Shown here: in pieces, positions 9,334-18,156 of the stretch | Numbering within the stretch: position 1 is the first letter of the stretch | Layout: every line of letters begins with the position of its first letter | Position numbers and translations under genes: made by a program | Assembly (NCBI RefSeq): GCF_000426505.1 | Contig: NZ_AUFM01000018.1 | Span: 124,001-188,000 of the forward strand | DNA from: Nisaea denitrificans DSM 18348 | GTDB taxonomy: Bacteria; Pseudomonadota; Alphaproteobacteria; Thalassobaculales; Thalassobaculaceae | Direction of reading: 5' to 3' | Length of the DNA: 64,000 bases | Notes under the pieces: model-generated | What the model was told of the DNA's origin: nothing | Databases searched by the model: none | What the model saw: only the letters and a program-made list of their open reading frames with translations

Positions 9334-9586
9334 AAGCCCGTTTCTTTCAGACAGTCGTAAATCGTGCTGACGTGCGTGCGGACGGTATTTCGTCCCGCGT
9401 AAGCGTGAGCAGCCGAGTATCCTCTTTAAGTCTTTCTGGCGGACCGCTGACGTTCAGATAAATACCCAAGGGTTTATTATTAAAGAGAAAACATCATTAT
9501 TTTGAATTTTAGATATTTTTAATATATATTGACGATACTGAAGTGCCAGAGCTGGAATCGGCTAAAGCTGAGGAAAGGAGACGCAC
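9334..9586. other. AT-rich non-coding gap upstream of the PilZ-like gene
   Basis: This 253-bp stretch has no credible gene. From about 9460 to 9535 it is strongly AT-rich against GC-rich surroundings, which suggests a promoter or a nucleoid-protein binding region for the gene starting at 9587. GAAAGGAGA just upstream of that start is a strong ribosome-binding site. Confidence 0.5.
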
Positions 9587-9952
9587 ATGATGACCTTATT
9601 CAGGTCGCGCACAGAAACCCCAAAACCCGCGAATACATTCGCGGCCGCACAGGTACTCCGGCCACGCGGTGATTCCTATGTCCGCATAGACCGGCGCGAC
9701 TATCCGCTGCAATGCTGGTCTCCGGCAGGGTTCACCCTCTCGCCCTACAATGGCTCCCTTATCCAACGCCAGAAGGCACGCGTAAGCATGCTGGTTCGGG
9801 ACATCCATGATCCGGACGGCCCGCTGGAAATCGACGGCGAAGTCATTGTCGACATTGTCGGGAACGGGATTCTGGCCGCCCGGTGGACCGGGCTGCCGAA
9901 ATACAAACTGGCCGCGCTTGCGCAGTATTTCACCGGGAAACTTTCCGCCTGA
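9587..9952 (+). CDS. PilZ-like domain protein
   Basis: This small 121-residue protein has the fold signature of a PilZ c-di-GMP receptor, but with weak motifs. RIDRRDYPL at about residues 32-40 resembles the RxxxR switch, and a beta-barrel pattern follows (SMLVRDI, EIDGEVIVDIVGNGILAARW). The usual DxSxxG motif is replaced by SPAGF, so nucleotide binding is uncertain. GAAAGGAGA lies just upstream of tandem ATG codons at 9587 and 9590. It ends 37 bases before the convergent SDR gene. Confidence 0.6.
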   Translation: MMTLFRSRTETPKPANTFAAAQVLRPRGDSYVRIDRRDYPLQCWSPAGFTLSPYNGSLIQRQKARVSMLVRDIHDPDGPLEIDGEVIVDIVGNGILAARWTGLPKYKLAALAQYFTGKLSA

Positions 9953-9989
9953 CGGCCAAAACCAGCCCCTCGGAACGCCGGAACCCGGC

Positions 9990-10730
9990 TCAGAACATGT
10001 GCTGTCCGCCGGTCACGAAGATTTCCGTGCCGGTCACATAGCTGGAATCTTCCGAGCAAAGGTAGTGGATCGTCGACGCCACGTCTTTCGGGGTCCCCAT
10101 CCGGTTCAGCGGAATGCGCGGGATCAGCATTTCGTATTCCGGCGACAGCATCGCCGTCTCGATCTCGCCCGGTGCCACTGCGTTGACGCGGACGCCGAGT
10201 TCCGCGAACTCGTTTGCCATTTCCCGGGTCAGCGACGACAGGGCCGCCTTCGAGGTGCTGTAGGCGGAGCCCGCGAAGGGGTGGATGAAATGCCCCGCGA
10301 TCGAGGTGATGTTGACGATCGCGCCCTTGCCCCGGTGAAGCGGGGCCGCGAAGCCGCGCGCGAGACGGAGAGGGGCAAAGAAATTCAGCTCGAAGACCCG
10401 CCGCCATTCATCGATATCGCCGTTGAGGCAGCCGAGCCGTTCCTTGAAGGGGGTCTTCGGCGACCAGCCGGCGTTGTTCACCAGAGCATGCAGCGGTTTT
10501 TCCCCGAGCAACTCGTTTGCCTCATCGATGAAATTGTCGAGGCTGTCCGAGTCCGCCAGGTCGGCGGTGATATGGTGGCTCCAGTTCGGATCGCGCCGGC
10601 ACTCTTCCGGCGGCGCATCGCGCGAACAGGTGATGATTTCCCAATTCCGTTCACTGAAGAAACGGACCGTGGCGTGGCCGATGCCCCGGCTGGCGCCGGT
10701 CAGCAGCATGGTTTTCTGGATCGTGCTCAT
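9990..10730 (-). CDS. Short-chain dehydrogenase/reductase
   Basis: This is a classical 246-residue SDR oxidoreductase. The nucleotide-binding motif TGASRGIG is near residue 11, NNAGWS follows, and the catalytic YSTSK motif sits at the usual spacing after an ITSIAGHF serine strand. The substrate-binding C-terminal part contains VNAVAPGEIETAM and ends with YVTGTEIFVTGGQHMF. ATG 10730 gives the family-typical N-terminus; the in-frame extension to 10778 adds unlike residues. No strong ribosome site is visible. The substrate is not predictable from context. Confidence 0.88.
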   Translation of the reverse strand: MSTIQKTMLLTGASRGIGHATVRFFSERNWEIITCSRDAPPEECRRDPNWSHHITADLADSDSLDNFIDEANELLGEKPLHALVNNAGWSPKTPFKERLGCLNGDIDEWRRVFELNFFAPLRLARGFAAPLHRGKGAIVNITSIAGHFIHPFAGSAYSTSKAALSSLTREMANEFAELGVRVNAVAPGEIETAMLSPEYEMLIPRIPLNRMGTPKDVASTIHYLCSEDSSYVTGTEIFVTGGQHMF

Positions 10731-10804
10731 GGTGCCGGAGTGTAAGCAAATACGGCGGCCCGAGAAAGGCCGCCGCACGCATCAAATATACTTGTCATCG
10801 AAGC

Positions 10805-11164
10805 TTATTTTACCGATGCAATCCGGAAGGTGCGCTGCACCCCGTCATGCTCGGTGATGGAGACATATTCCCCTTCGACGAAGTGATGCCGGTCGAATTT
10901 GAAGATCGGCTCATCATCCTCTTCGCCGTCCGCATAGCTGAATAACCAGCGCCGGCCTCGGGTATGAAGCAGGTGACCTTCCTCGTCCGGCTCACCCTGC
11001 CAGAACCGATGCACCGTGCAGTCGGCTTTCACTTTCTGCCAGGCATCAAGGTCGAGACTGCCATCCCCGGTCAGAGGAGCCTTGAACTCATAGCCGTGGT
11101 TGATGCTGCCTTCCGGGAAGTCCGGGTTCCGCGCCAACTCAAGGCGAATGGTACGCACACTCAC
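10805..11164 (-). CDS. Conserved hypothetical protein, 119 residues
   Basis: I do not recognise a named family. The start is GTG at 11164 with a strong AAGGAGA seven bases upstream. The protein is soluble and acidic, begins SVRTIRLELARNPDFPEGS, and is rich in aromatic and His residues (HRFWQGEPDEEGHLLHTRGRRW), ending in a small beta-rich domain. It lies 40 bp downstream of the universal stress gene on the same strand, so it may belong to the same stress-responsive transcript. Confidence 0.65.
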   Translation of the reverse strand: MSVRTIRLELARNPDFPEGSINHGYEFKAPLTGDGSLDLDAWQKVKADCTVHRFWQGEPDEEGHLLHTRGRRWLFSYADGEEDDEPIFKFDRHHFVEGEYVSITEHDGVQRTFRIASVK

Positions 11165-11204
11165 GAGGATATCTCCTTTGTTCGATCAGATACGGTCATC
11201 AGGC

Positions 11205-12074
11205 TTAGTGCGCCATCAGAACCGGAATTCGCGCTGCGGTCAAAATATCGTCGGTAACACCGCCAAAAATCGACTCGCGAAGCCGACTGTGACTATAGGC
11301 ACCAAGGACCAGCAATTGCGCACCCGCCTCGCGTGCTTCGGCCTGAAGCCTGCCGGAAATGCTGCCGGAGGATGCATCGAAGCTTTTCGCTGTCGCCTTC
11401 ACGCCGTGCCAGCGCAGGGAGTCGACAAAAGCTGCAAGATCTTCCTCTGTCAGATCCTCATCGATTCCAGCCATCACGGCAACATTCTCTGCCGTCACCA
11501 ACAACGGCATGGCATGCGCGACGGCTGCTGCCGCTTCCTTGGACGCATTCCAGCCGATCGCAATCCCTTTGATTGCCGGCATCTCAACATCCTGCGGCAC
11601 CACCAGCGTTGCCTTGCCGCTCTCCAGCATGGCCGCCTCGGCGATCACCGCGGCGTCGGCACCGTCGTTGTCTGACGGCGCGACCACACAGATAGCGTCT
11701 ACGGTCCGGGCACGACGCGCGACCACCCTGCCCGGCTCACCCACCAGCGTCTCGAACGAAACAGTAACCCCATCCGTAGCAGTCGGCTTCTCGACCACCG
11801 GGAGATTGTTCGCTTCGCGCCAGCGGTCAAATTCGGCAAGCGATGCGGCGCGGGCCTCGTTCGCTGCATTCTCCGCCTGCTCAATGATCGTTTCGATCAT
11901 CGACGCACTCATGCCCATGCCGATCTGCGGCACCAGCACTTCGCGGGGGTCACGGTGAATATGAGCGACAAAAATATGCGCCCCATGCAGCGTCGCAAGA
12001 GCGCACGCAGCCTTAAGAACCGCCGCATCAGCTTCATTACCAAGCACAGGAGCAAGAACAGTTTTCAGAGACAT
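11205..12074 (-). CDS. Tandem-domain universal stress protein (UspA family)
   Basis: The 289 residues divide into two Usp domains. Domain one (about 1-150) starts MSLKTVLAPVLGNEADAAVL. Domain two (about 165-289) starts IKGIAIGWNASKEAAAAV and ends with the nucleotide-loop pattern LGAYSHSRLRESIFGG then IPVLMAH. Tandem Usps are cytoplasmic stress proteins that are often induced by oxygen limitation or growth arrest. GAGGTGCACC precedes ATG 12074. An FNR-type palindrome sits 64-77 bp upstream, which fits such control. Confidence 0.88.
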   Translation of the reverse strand: MSLKTVLAPVLGNEADAAVLKAACALATLHGAHIFVAHIHRDPREVLVPQIGMGMSASMIETIIEQAENAANEARAASLAEFDRWREANNLPVVEKPTATDGVTVSFETLVGEPGRVVARRARTVDAICVVAPSDNDGADAAVIAEAAMLESGKATLVVPQDVEMPAIKGIAIGWNASKEAAAAVAHAMPLLVTAENVAVMAGIDEDLTEEDLAAFVDSLRWHGVKATAKSFDASSGSISGRLQAEAREAGAQLLVLGAYSHSRLRESIFGGVTDDILTAARIPVLMAH

Positions 12075-12137
12075 GGTGCACCTCGTTGTAAGTATGATTC
12101 TTTCGTTAACCTTATCTGGGCCAAGAATGCTCCCACA

Positions 12138-12151
12138 TTGACCTAGGTCAA
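12138..12151 (-). promoter_or_regulatory. FNR/FixK/Anr-type box upstream of the universal stress gene
   Basis: TTGACCTAGGTCAA is a perfect 14-bp palindrome matching the Crp/Fnr-family half-sites TTGA(T/C)-N4-(A/G)TCAA. It is centred about 70 bp upstream of the universal stress gene start. A -10-like GATAAG on the minus strand (about 12113-12118) would put the box close to position -40, the usual class II activator position. Confidence 0.55.
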
Positions 12152-12214
12152 AACCTTAAAAAACATCCCGCCAGAATTTCAGTGCGGAATCCTTCTGTGC
12201 ATCCAGCTCCCGGC

Positions 12215-12817
12215 TCAGGGATAAAGCCGATCCACGGTCCAGGCTTCACTTTCGCTTGCCCGGCTGAAACAGAACCGGTCATGCAGGCGGAACTCGCCAT
12301 CCTGCCAGAACTCGATGGTGAGCGGCGTCAGGCGCCAGCCGGACCAGTAATCCGGACGGGGGACCGATTCCCCGGGATATTTACTGTCGGCATTCTCAAC
12401 CGCCGCCATCAGGGCCGGGCGGTCCGCCAGCGGACGCGATTGCTGCGAAGCCCAAGCACCGACACGACTGCCGCGCGGCCGGGAATTGAAATAAGCATCC
12501 GCCTCTTCGTCTGGAACCCGCGCCACCGGCCCGGTTACGCGGACTTGCCGTCGCACCGACTTCCAGTGGAAGCACAGCGCCACGAAAGGATTGACCTCGA
12601 TCTCCCGTCCTTTCTGGCTTTCCATGTTGGAGTAGAAAACGAAGCCCTGCTCGTCGAACCCCTTCAGAAGCAAAATCCGCGCAGACGGACGGCCATCGGC
12701 ATCAGCTGTCGCGACGGTCATGGCATTGGCGTCGTTCGGTTCCGTTTCGGACGCCGCCTTAAGCCAGCCATCGAAAAGCTCAAAAGGATTGTCTGTATCG
12801 GGTTCAAACATGCTCAA
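12215..12817 (-). CDS. pdxH: Pyridoxamine/pyridoxine 5'-phosphate oxidase
   Basis: This 200-residue FMN enzyme makes pyridoxal 5'-phosphate from PNP or PMP with oxygen. The family motifs are in order: [50 protein letters not shown], then [18 protein letters not shown]. The C-terminal signature is [14 protein letters not shown] and the protein ends WTVDRLYP. The length and ends match the family. Several PLP enzymes lie nearby (dehydratase, MocR, SHMT-like), but genetic linkage is loose. Nested inverted repeats lie 40 bp upstream. Confidence 0.95.
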   Translation of the reverse strand: MSMFEPDTDNPFELFDGWLKAASETEPNDANAMTVATADADGRPSARILLLKGFDEQGFVFYSNMESQKGREIEVNPFVALCFHWKSVRRQVRVTGPVARVPDEEADAYFNSRPRGSRVGAWASQQSRPLADRPALMAAVENADSKYPGESVPRPDYWSGWRLTPLTIEFWQDGEFRLHDRFCFSRASESEAWTVDRLYP

Positions 12818-12856
12818 GCCTCAATCTGAAGGTGGCGAATCACACAGGAAACGCAA

Positions 12857-12902
12857 CTTCGGTCTTTTTATTGCCTTATTGATCGCCAAATAAGGACCGA
12901 AG
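12857..12902 (-). promoter_or_regulatory. Nested inverted repeat upstream of pdxH
   Basis: CTTCGGT (12857-12863) pairs with ACCGAAG (12896-12902), and CCTTATT (12874-12880) pairs with AATAAGG (12889-12895), with about ten unpaired bases only on the left side. It begins 40 bp upstream of the pdxH start. It could be an operator or part of the 5' leader structure. Confidence 0.4.
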
Positions 12903-13086
12903 AGTACCTATCACTAGCGAGCGTCAACATGGCCTGTCCAGCGCTGAAACGTCGCAGCATGCCTCCCAGGACCAGCGGGATGCCATCGCCAGAGCGAGGT
13001 ACTATCGAAAAGGAATTCCCGCGCGACGGGTTCAGCGGCTTCATCCGTTATAGATCCCGTCGGCCGCAACTGTGAGGAACAGAACC

Positions 13087-13560
13087 ATGAGAACTCAAGC
13101 CGTGATTGTCGTCGTCGCCTCTCTGGCCCTCGGCGCGTGTCAGACAGATCAACTCGGGGCGAAGCAGACAGCTGGCGGCCTGTTCGGTGCGGTCGGCGGT
13201 GCGGTGGCAGGCTCCCAGATCGGGGGCGGCAAAGGTACGGTTGCGGCCGTTGCCATCGGCACCCTGCTTGGCGCCTTCATCGGCAGCGAAATCGGCAAGT
13301 CGCTCGACAATGCCGACAAGGCGGCGATGGCCAGAACAACGCAGAACACGCTGGAAACCCAGCCGGTCGGCACGACATCGACCTGGCACAATCCGGACAG
13401 CGGTCACTCTGGCACCGTGACCCCGACCAGCACCTATCAGGCCCCTTCCGGAGATTATTGCCGTGAATATTCCCAAACGGTGAATATCGGCGGACAGACC
13501 GAGGAAGCCTACGGGAAAGCCTGCCGTCAGCCCGACGGCAGCTGGAAAATCCAGAACTAG
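13087..13560 (+). CDS. Glycine-zipper outer-membrane lipoprotein, 17 kDa antigen-like
   Basis: This 157-residue protein starts with a lipoprotein signal: hydrophobic residues 5-15 then LGAC as the lipobox, Cys near residue 18. A glycine-zipper region follows (GGLFGAVGGAVAGSQIGGG, then AIGTLLGAFIGSEIG), as in Rickettsia 17 kDa antigen and RcnB/Slp-like proteins. The C-terminal domain contains GDYCREYSQTV and ends GKACRQPDGSWKIQN, the conserved surface-antigen tail. ATG 13087 is chosen over 13072 because GAGGAA precedes it at good spacing. The likely location is the inner leaflet of the outer membrane. Confidence 0.85.
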   Translation: MRTQAVIVVVASLALGACQTDQLGAKQTAGGLFGAVGGAVAGSQIGGGKGTVAAVAIGTLLGAFIGSEIGKSLDNADKAAMARTTQNTLETQPVGTTSTWHNPDSGHSGTVTPTSTYQAPSGDYCREYSQTVNIGGQTEEAYGKACRQPDGSWKIQN

Positions 13561-13643
13561 GCAGCGGCCTTCGGCTCTGCAATGATTGGAGCGGGCGGAT
13601 TTTTGCATCCGGTCCAATTGCTTTTTCCATATACTCCCGGGCC

Positions 13644-14591
13644 ATGAGCGATCCTTACAAGATATTGGGTGTAAAACCCGACTCCTCGCAGGACGAGATC
13701 AAGAAAGCGTACCGCACGCTCGCGAAGAAGCTTCATCCCGATCTCAATCCCGGCGACACGAAAATCGAGCAGCAGTTCAAGGAAGTCACGGCGGCTTACG
13801 ACCTGCTTTCGGATGCGACAAAGCGCGCCAAGTACGATCGCGGCGGCATGAACGCGGGCGCGGGTGGTGCCGGCGGCGCATCGGCGAAGGCGACAAGCGG
13901 TTTCTGGAAGGCCTGGACGTCGGCCCGCAAGAAGCAGTCCGGCGGCTTTTCCGACATGTTCGACGGTGACGACGCGGATATGTTCGACGACATCCTGCGC
14001 CGACATGGGCAGGCCGGCGGCGGCTCAAGCCAGGGCGGCAGCGCCTACACGGTCGGGCCGGACGTCAATTACAAGCTCAAGGTAAGTTTTGCCGAAGCAG
14101 CCGCAGGTTCCACGAAGCGCGTCACGCTGTCCGACGGCAAGTCCCTCGACCTGAAGATTCCGCCCGCGACGGAAAGCGGCAAGACGCTCCGGCTCAAGGG
14201 CCAGGGCCGCAAGGGCAGCAATAGTGGCCCCGCCGGCGACGCCTTCGTCGAGATCACTGTGGAGCCGCACGACTATTTCCATCGCGACGGTCGGAATATC
14301 AAAGTGGAAATGCCGGTCACGCTCTACGAAGCGGTCCTTGGCGGCACCATCACCGTGCCGACCGTTCATGGCAATGTCTCGCTGAAGATCCCGGCGAAAT
14401 CCAATACCGGCGCGACTCTGCGCCTGAAAGGCAAAGGCGTCCCTGCGCATGGCGGCAAACCGGCCGGCGACCAGCTCGTCACCCTGAAAGTGGTTCTGCC
14501 CGACACAGAAGATCCGGAGCTGATCAAACTGATGCAGAAATGGGCCGATGAAAAAGGCTACAATCCGCGCCACAAGATGCGCTTCAGCTGA
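13644..14591 (+). CDS. DnaJ-type co-chaperone without zinc fingers (CbpA-like)
   Basis: The 315-residue protein has an N-terminal J domain (about 2-68) with the DnaK-activating HPD triad in KKLHPDLNPGD. A Gly/Ser-rich linker (about 72-130) follows, then the two C-terminal beta domains seen in FAEAAAGSTKRVTLSDGKSL and VTLYEAVLGGTITVPTVHG. The Cys-rich zinc domain of DnaJ is absent, so this is a class B J-protein such as CbpA. No obvious Shine-Dalgarno precedes ATG 13644. It lies 83 bp after the lipoprotein gene. Confidence 0.9.
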   Translation: MSDPYKILGVKPDSSQDEIKKAYRTLAKKLHPDLNPGDTKIEQQFKEVTAAYDLLSDATKRAKYDRGGMNAGAGGAGGASAKATSGFWKAWTSARKKQSGGFSDMFDGDDADMFDDILRRHGQAGGGSSQGGSAYTVGPDVNYKLKVSFAEAAAGSTKRVTLSDGKSLDLKIPPATESGKTLRLKGQGRKGSNSGPAGDAFVEITVEPHDYFHRDGRNIKVEMPVTLYEAVLGGTITVPTVHGNVSLKIPAKSNTGATLRLKGKGVPAHGGKPAGDQLVTLKVVLPDTEDPELIKLMQKWADEKGYNPRHKMRFS

Positions 14592-14641
14592 CCTCTGAAA
14601 GCCGGGGTGGATCGCTCTCAGCTATCCGGTACAGCGTCCGG

Positions 14642-15967
14642 TTATTCCGCGACCGCCGGTATCTCCGGCAACTCCCTGACGCCGCCTTTCTCACCAGTGA
14701 GTTCGTCAAGCACATCCGCCGCCGAACGGGACAAAGCGTTGCGTTCTGATTTCGAAAGAGCGTCGACTACGGCAGCAATAGAATCCGGATCCTTGTTCTT
14801 GCCCGGCTCCGCCGCATCCACCGCACAGCCAAGCCCCCGATAGAGATCGTAAAGGCTAAAGCGGGCCGGATCGCGGGCCAGGACAAAGCGTCCGTCCTCA
14901 ATCCGTGCGACAAATTGGGCAGCGAGCAAGCGCTCCAGAACCTGACCGACCGCATCCGCGGAAGCAACATCGTCCAACGCGGCCTGCTCCATCGGCCCCG
15001 CCTTCTCCCGAATCGCCGCAAGGGTCGAAAGAGCAACGGAGAAGAGACGGGCCGGGCCTAGCTCGGGCGCGGCATCAAGCTGGCGAGAGTGCCACCAGTC
15101 GGGGAAGGACGCGGCGAAAACCGCGCCCAGCAGTATCACCGTCCAGGAAAAGTAGACCCAGACCAGAAAGATAGGGATCACGGCCATCGCGCCGTAGATC
15201 GTCTGAAAGGTCGGAAACGCCGCCAGATACCAACCGAAACCAAGCTTCAGGATTTCGAACGCAGTGCCGGAGAGACAACCGCCTATCAGCGCATCCCGCC
15301 AGGCGACCGAACGGTTTGGCACGATCATGAAGAGCAGCGTGAAGCCGACGCTCTGCAGAATGATCGCAATGACATGATTTCGGAACTCACCGCCGACATT
15401 GAGCGATTCCGCGTCCAGACCGGCATCCGTCCAGGTTTGTCGCAACACGCCGAATGCATCGCTGGTGGTGGAAAGGATCAGCCCCATCAGGATCGGCCCG
15501 AGAGACAACACCGCCCAGAAGATCAGGAAACGGATCAGCAGATGCCGTTGTCTCTCCACATGCCAGATTGCATTGAAGGTCGATTCGATGGTCGCTAGCA
15601 ACAGAATCGCGGAAACGGAAAGGCCGATGATGCCCGCCGCGCCAAGTTTCGATGCGTTTTGCATGAAGCTGTTCAGATAAGTCCGGACGGGACCAGCGAT
15701 CTCCGGCACCAGATTCTCGAAGATCGTCGCCTCGATGGCCGTCCGGGCCGTCTCGAAAGCCGGAAAAGCGGTGAAAATCGCAAACCCAATTGCCAGAAGC
15801 GGCACCAACGCCAGCAGCGTCGTGTAGGTCAGCGCGGCGGCCGCCTGCATGCCCCGGCCGCGATAGAACCGCATCAGCGCGAAACCGATATATTCCGCCA
15901 GGTCAGCCACAACGGCTGCGGCGGCGAGGGTTTTCCAGCGGTCGAGTCGATTGGCTTTTTTGCTCAT
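14642..15967 (-). CDS. YihY/BrkB-family inner-membrane protein
   Basis: This 441-residue integral membrane protein has about six helices in the first 300 residues, with family motifs AAALTYTTLLALVPLLAIGFA near the start, FNAIWHVERQRH, and GAMAVIPIFLVWVYFSWTVILLGA. The soluble C-terminus (about 310-441) is a winged-helix-like extension with VLERLLAAQFVARIEDGRFVLARD. The family was once called ribonuclease BN; that activity belongs to another protein, and the real function is unclear. The stop is near that of the convergent J-protein gene. Confidence 0.88.
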   Translation of the reverse strand: MSKKANRLDRWKTLAAAAVVADLAEYIGFALMRFYRGRGMQAAAALTYTTLLALVPLLAIGFAIFTAFPAFETARTAIEATIFENLVPEIAGPVRTYLNSFMQNASKLGAAGIIGLSVSAILLLATIESTFNAIWHVERQRHLLIRFLIFWAVLSLGPILMGLILSTTSDAFGVLRQTWTDAGLDAESLNVGGEFRNHVIAIILQSVGFTLLFMIVPNRSVAWRDALIGGCLSGTAFEILKLGFGWYLAAFPTFQTIYGAMAVIPIFLVWVYFSWTVILLGAVFAASFPDWWHSRQLDAAPELGPARLFSVALSTLAAIREKAGPMEQAALDDVASADAVGQVLERLLAAQFVARIEDGRFVLARDPARFSLYDLYRGLGCAVDAAEPGKNKDPDSIAAVVDALSKSERNALSRSAADVLDELTGEKGGVRELPEIPAVAE

Positions 15968-16146
15968 GTTGTCAGCTTATCACGAAAGCCTGTAGAACAA
16001 CGCGCGCCCGCACCCGGACAGGATCGCGCCACGGCAGATTCCGCAGCCTTCAGGCCACTGCATGCAGTTTGCCGCACGCTGCCTTTAGTGTAGGATCGCG
16101 CGAATCATGCGTAACTTTTTACGTCAACCTGCGTCGTGAGGCATCA

Positions 16147-16959
16147 ATGAGTGAACCAAGCCCGATCATGAGTGGCAAAAAGGGGCTTGTCATGGGGGTC
16201 GCGAACGACCGTTCCATCGCCTGGGGCATCGCGAAAGCGGCAGCTGCCCAGGGGGCGGAACTCGCGTTCACCTTCCAGGGCGAGGCATTGCAAAAGCGGG
16301 TCGAACCGCTGGCCGCACAAATTGGCTCCAATCTGGTGCTTCCCTGCGATGTCACCGATGACGCAAGCGTCACCAAGACTTTCGAGACGATCCGCGAGAA
16401 GTGGGGAAAGCTCGACTTCCTGGTGCATGCCATTGCCTATTCAGACAAGGACGAGCTGAAAGGCAAATACGTCAACACGACTCGGGATAACTTTCTGAAG
16501 ACGCTGGATATTTCCTGCTACTCCTTCACCCGGATCGCAAGAGAGGCGGCCGATCTGATGACGGATGGCGGCTCGCTGCTGACACTGAGCTATTTCGGCG
16601 CCGAAAAAGTGATGCCGCATTACAACGTGATGGGCGTCGCCAAGGCCGCGCTGGAAGCCAGCATCCGCTACCTTGCCACCGATCTCGGAGGCGACAATAT
16701 CCGGGTGAACGGCCTTTCCGCCGGACCGATGAAGACGCTTGCCGCCTCCGGCATCGGCGACTTCCGCTACATCCTGAAATGGAACCAGTACAACTCGCCG
16801 CTGCGCCGGAATGTGACGCTGGAAGATGTCGGCGGCGCCGGCATGTACCTGCTGAGCGACCTGTCCAGCGGTGTCACTGGCGAAGTGCATCATGTCGATT
16901 GCGGCTACAACATCGTCGGCATGAAGGCGGTGGACGCGCCCGACATCTCCACGGTCTGA
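16147..16959 (+). CDS. fabI: Enoyl-[acyl-carrier-protein] reductase (NADH)
   Basis: This 270-residue enzyme does the last reduction of each fatty-acid elongation cycle. It has the FabI-type glycine motif GVANDRSIAWGIAKA (about 16-30), the HAIAYSDK strand, and the catalytic Tyr-x6-Lys pair in YNVMGVAKAALE. The segment NGLSAGPMKTLAASGI is the flexible substrate loop targeted by triclosan and diazaborine. GTGAGG precedes ATG 16147; the reading frame is open far upstream, but only this start gives the family N-terminus. aroC follows 18 bp later. Confidence 0.96.
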   Translation: MSEPSPIMSGKKGLVMGVANDRSIAWGIAKAAAAQGAELAFTFQGEALQKRVEPLAAQIGSNLVLPCDVTDDASVTKTFETIREKWGKLDFLVHAIAYSDKDELKGKYVNTTRDNFLKTLDISCYSFTRIAREAADLMTDGGSLLTLSYFGAEKVMPHYNVMGVAKAALEASIRYLATDLGGDNIRVNGLSAGPMKTLAASGIGDFRYILKWNQYNSPLRRNVTLEDVGGAGMYLLSDLSSGVTGEVHHVDCGYNIVGMKAVDAPDISTV

Positions 16960-16977
16960 CCCGGATAGTAAAAATAC

Positions 16978-18063
16978 ATGGCCAGCAATTCCTTCGGTGA
17001 GGTCTTCCGCTTCTCGACATGGGGCGAAAGCCACGGCCCCGCCATCGGCTGCGTAGTCGATGGCGTGCCGCCGCGCCTGCCCGTCTCCGAGACGGACATC
17101 CAGTTCTATCTGGACCGGCGCAAGCCCGGGCAGAACCGTTTCACAACACAGCGCCAGGAGCCGGATCAGGTGAAGATCCTGTCCGGTGTGTTCGAGGGCC
17201 AGACCACCGGCACCCCGATCGGGCTGATGATCGAGAACACGGACCAGCGCTCGAAGGATTACGGCGACATCATGAGCCGGTTCCGGCCGGGCCATGCCGA
17301 CTTCACGTACGAGGCCAAATACGGCATCCGCGACTATCGCGGCGGCGGACGTTCTTCCGCGCGGGAAACCGCAATGCGGGTGGCCGCCGGCGCGATTGCG
17401 CGCAAGATCATCAGTGCCCGTCTCGGCAATGCCTTCCATCTGCGCGGCGCTCTGGTTCAGGTCGGCCCGCACAAGGTGAACCGGGACAACTGGGACTGGG
17501 TAGAAGTCGAGCGTAACCCGTTCTGGAGCCCGGATGCGAAAGCCGCCGAGGTCTGGACGGACTATCTCGACGGTGTGCGCAAGGCCGGCTCCTCCGCCGG
17601 CGCGGTGATCGAGATCGTCGCCGAGGGCGTGCCTGCCGGACTGGGCGAGCCGGTCTACGGCAAGCTCGACAGCGATCTTGCGGCCGCCATGATGACCATC
17701 AACGCGGTCAAGGGCGTCGAAATCGGGGACGGGTTTGCAGCTGCGGAGATTCCCGGCCACGAAGCTGCGGACGAAATGCGGATGGACGGCGACAAACCGG
17801 TCTTCCTGTCGAACCATGCAGGCGGCGTGCTCGGCGGGATTTCCTCCGGCCAGCCGGTCGTGGTGCGGTTCGCCGTGAAGCCGACCAGCTCCATCCTGAC
17901 CCCGCGCCAATCCGTCGACAGGGATGGCAACGAGGTCGATGTGGTAACCAAGGGCCGGCACGACCCTTGTGTCGGTATCCGTGCCGTTCCTGTCGGCGAG
18001 GCCATGATGGCCTGCGTTCTGGCGGATCATCTGATGCGCCACGCGGCCCAGTGCGGAAGCTGA
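16978..18063 (+). CDS. aroC: Chorismate synthase
   Basis: This 361-residue FMN-dependent enzyme makes chorismate from EPSP, the last common step to aromatic amino acids. All three family signatures are present: [14 protein letters not shown] near residue 16, [14 protein letters not shown], and [17 protein letters not shown]. The C-terminal [15 protein letters not shown] segment is also conserved. It follows fabI by 18 bp and probably shares its transcript. The length is normal. Confidence 0.97.
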   Translation: MASNSFGEVFRFSTWGESHGPAIGCVVDGVPPRLPVSETDIQFYLDRRKPGQNRFTTQRQEPDQVKILSGVFEGQTTGTPIGLMIENTDQRSKDYGDIMSRFRPGHADFTYEAKYGIRDYRGGGRSSARETAMRVAAGAIARKIISARLGNAFHLRGALVQVGPHKVNRDNWDWVEVERNPFWSPDAKAAEVWTDYLDGVRKAGSSAGAVIEIVAEGVPAGLGEPVYGKLDSDLAAAMMTINAVKGVEIGDGFAAAEIPGHEAADEMRMDGDKPVFLSNHAGGVLGGISSGQPVVVRFAVKPTSSILTPRQSVDRDGNEVDVVTKGRHDPCVGIRAVPVGEAMMACVLADHLMRHAAQCGS

Positions 18064-18156
18064 GAGCGGCCAGAACCTCCTCTGCCTTTGTAAAGCCATC
18101 GTTTTGCTCTAGCGGAACTCCTATATGTAGGGGAGATAACGAGGGGTGCTGCCGCA

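Noticed and set aside
16441-18099. 552-codon open frame antisense to fabI and aroC
   Set aside because: It spans two well-conserved genes and their boundary, which a real gene would not mirror.
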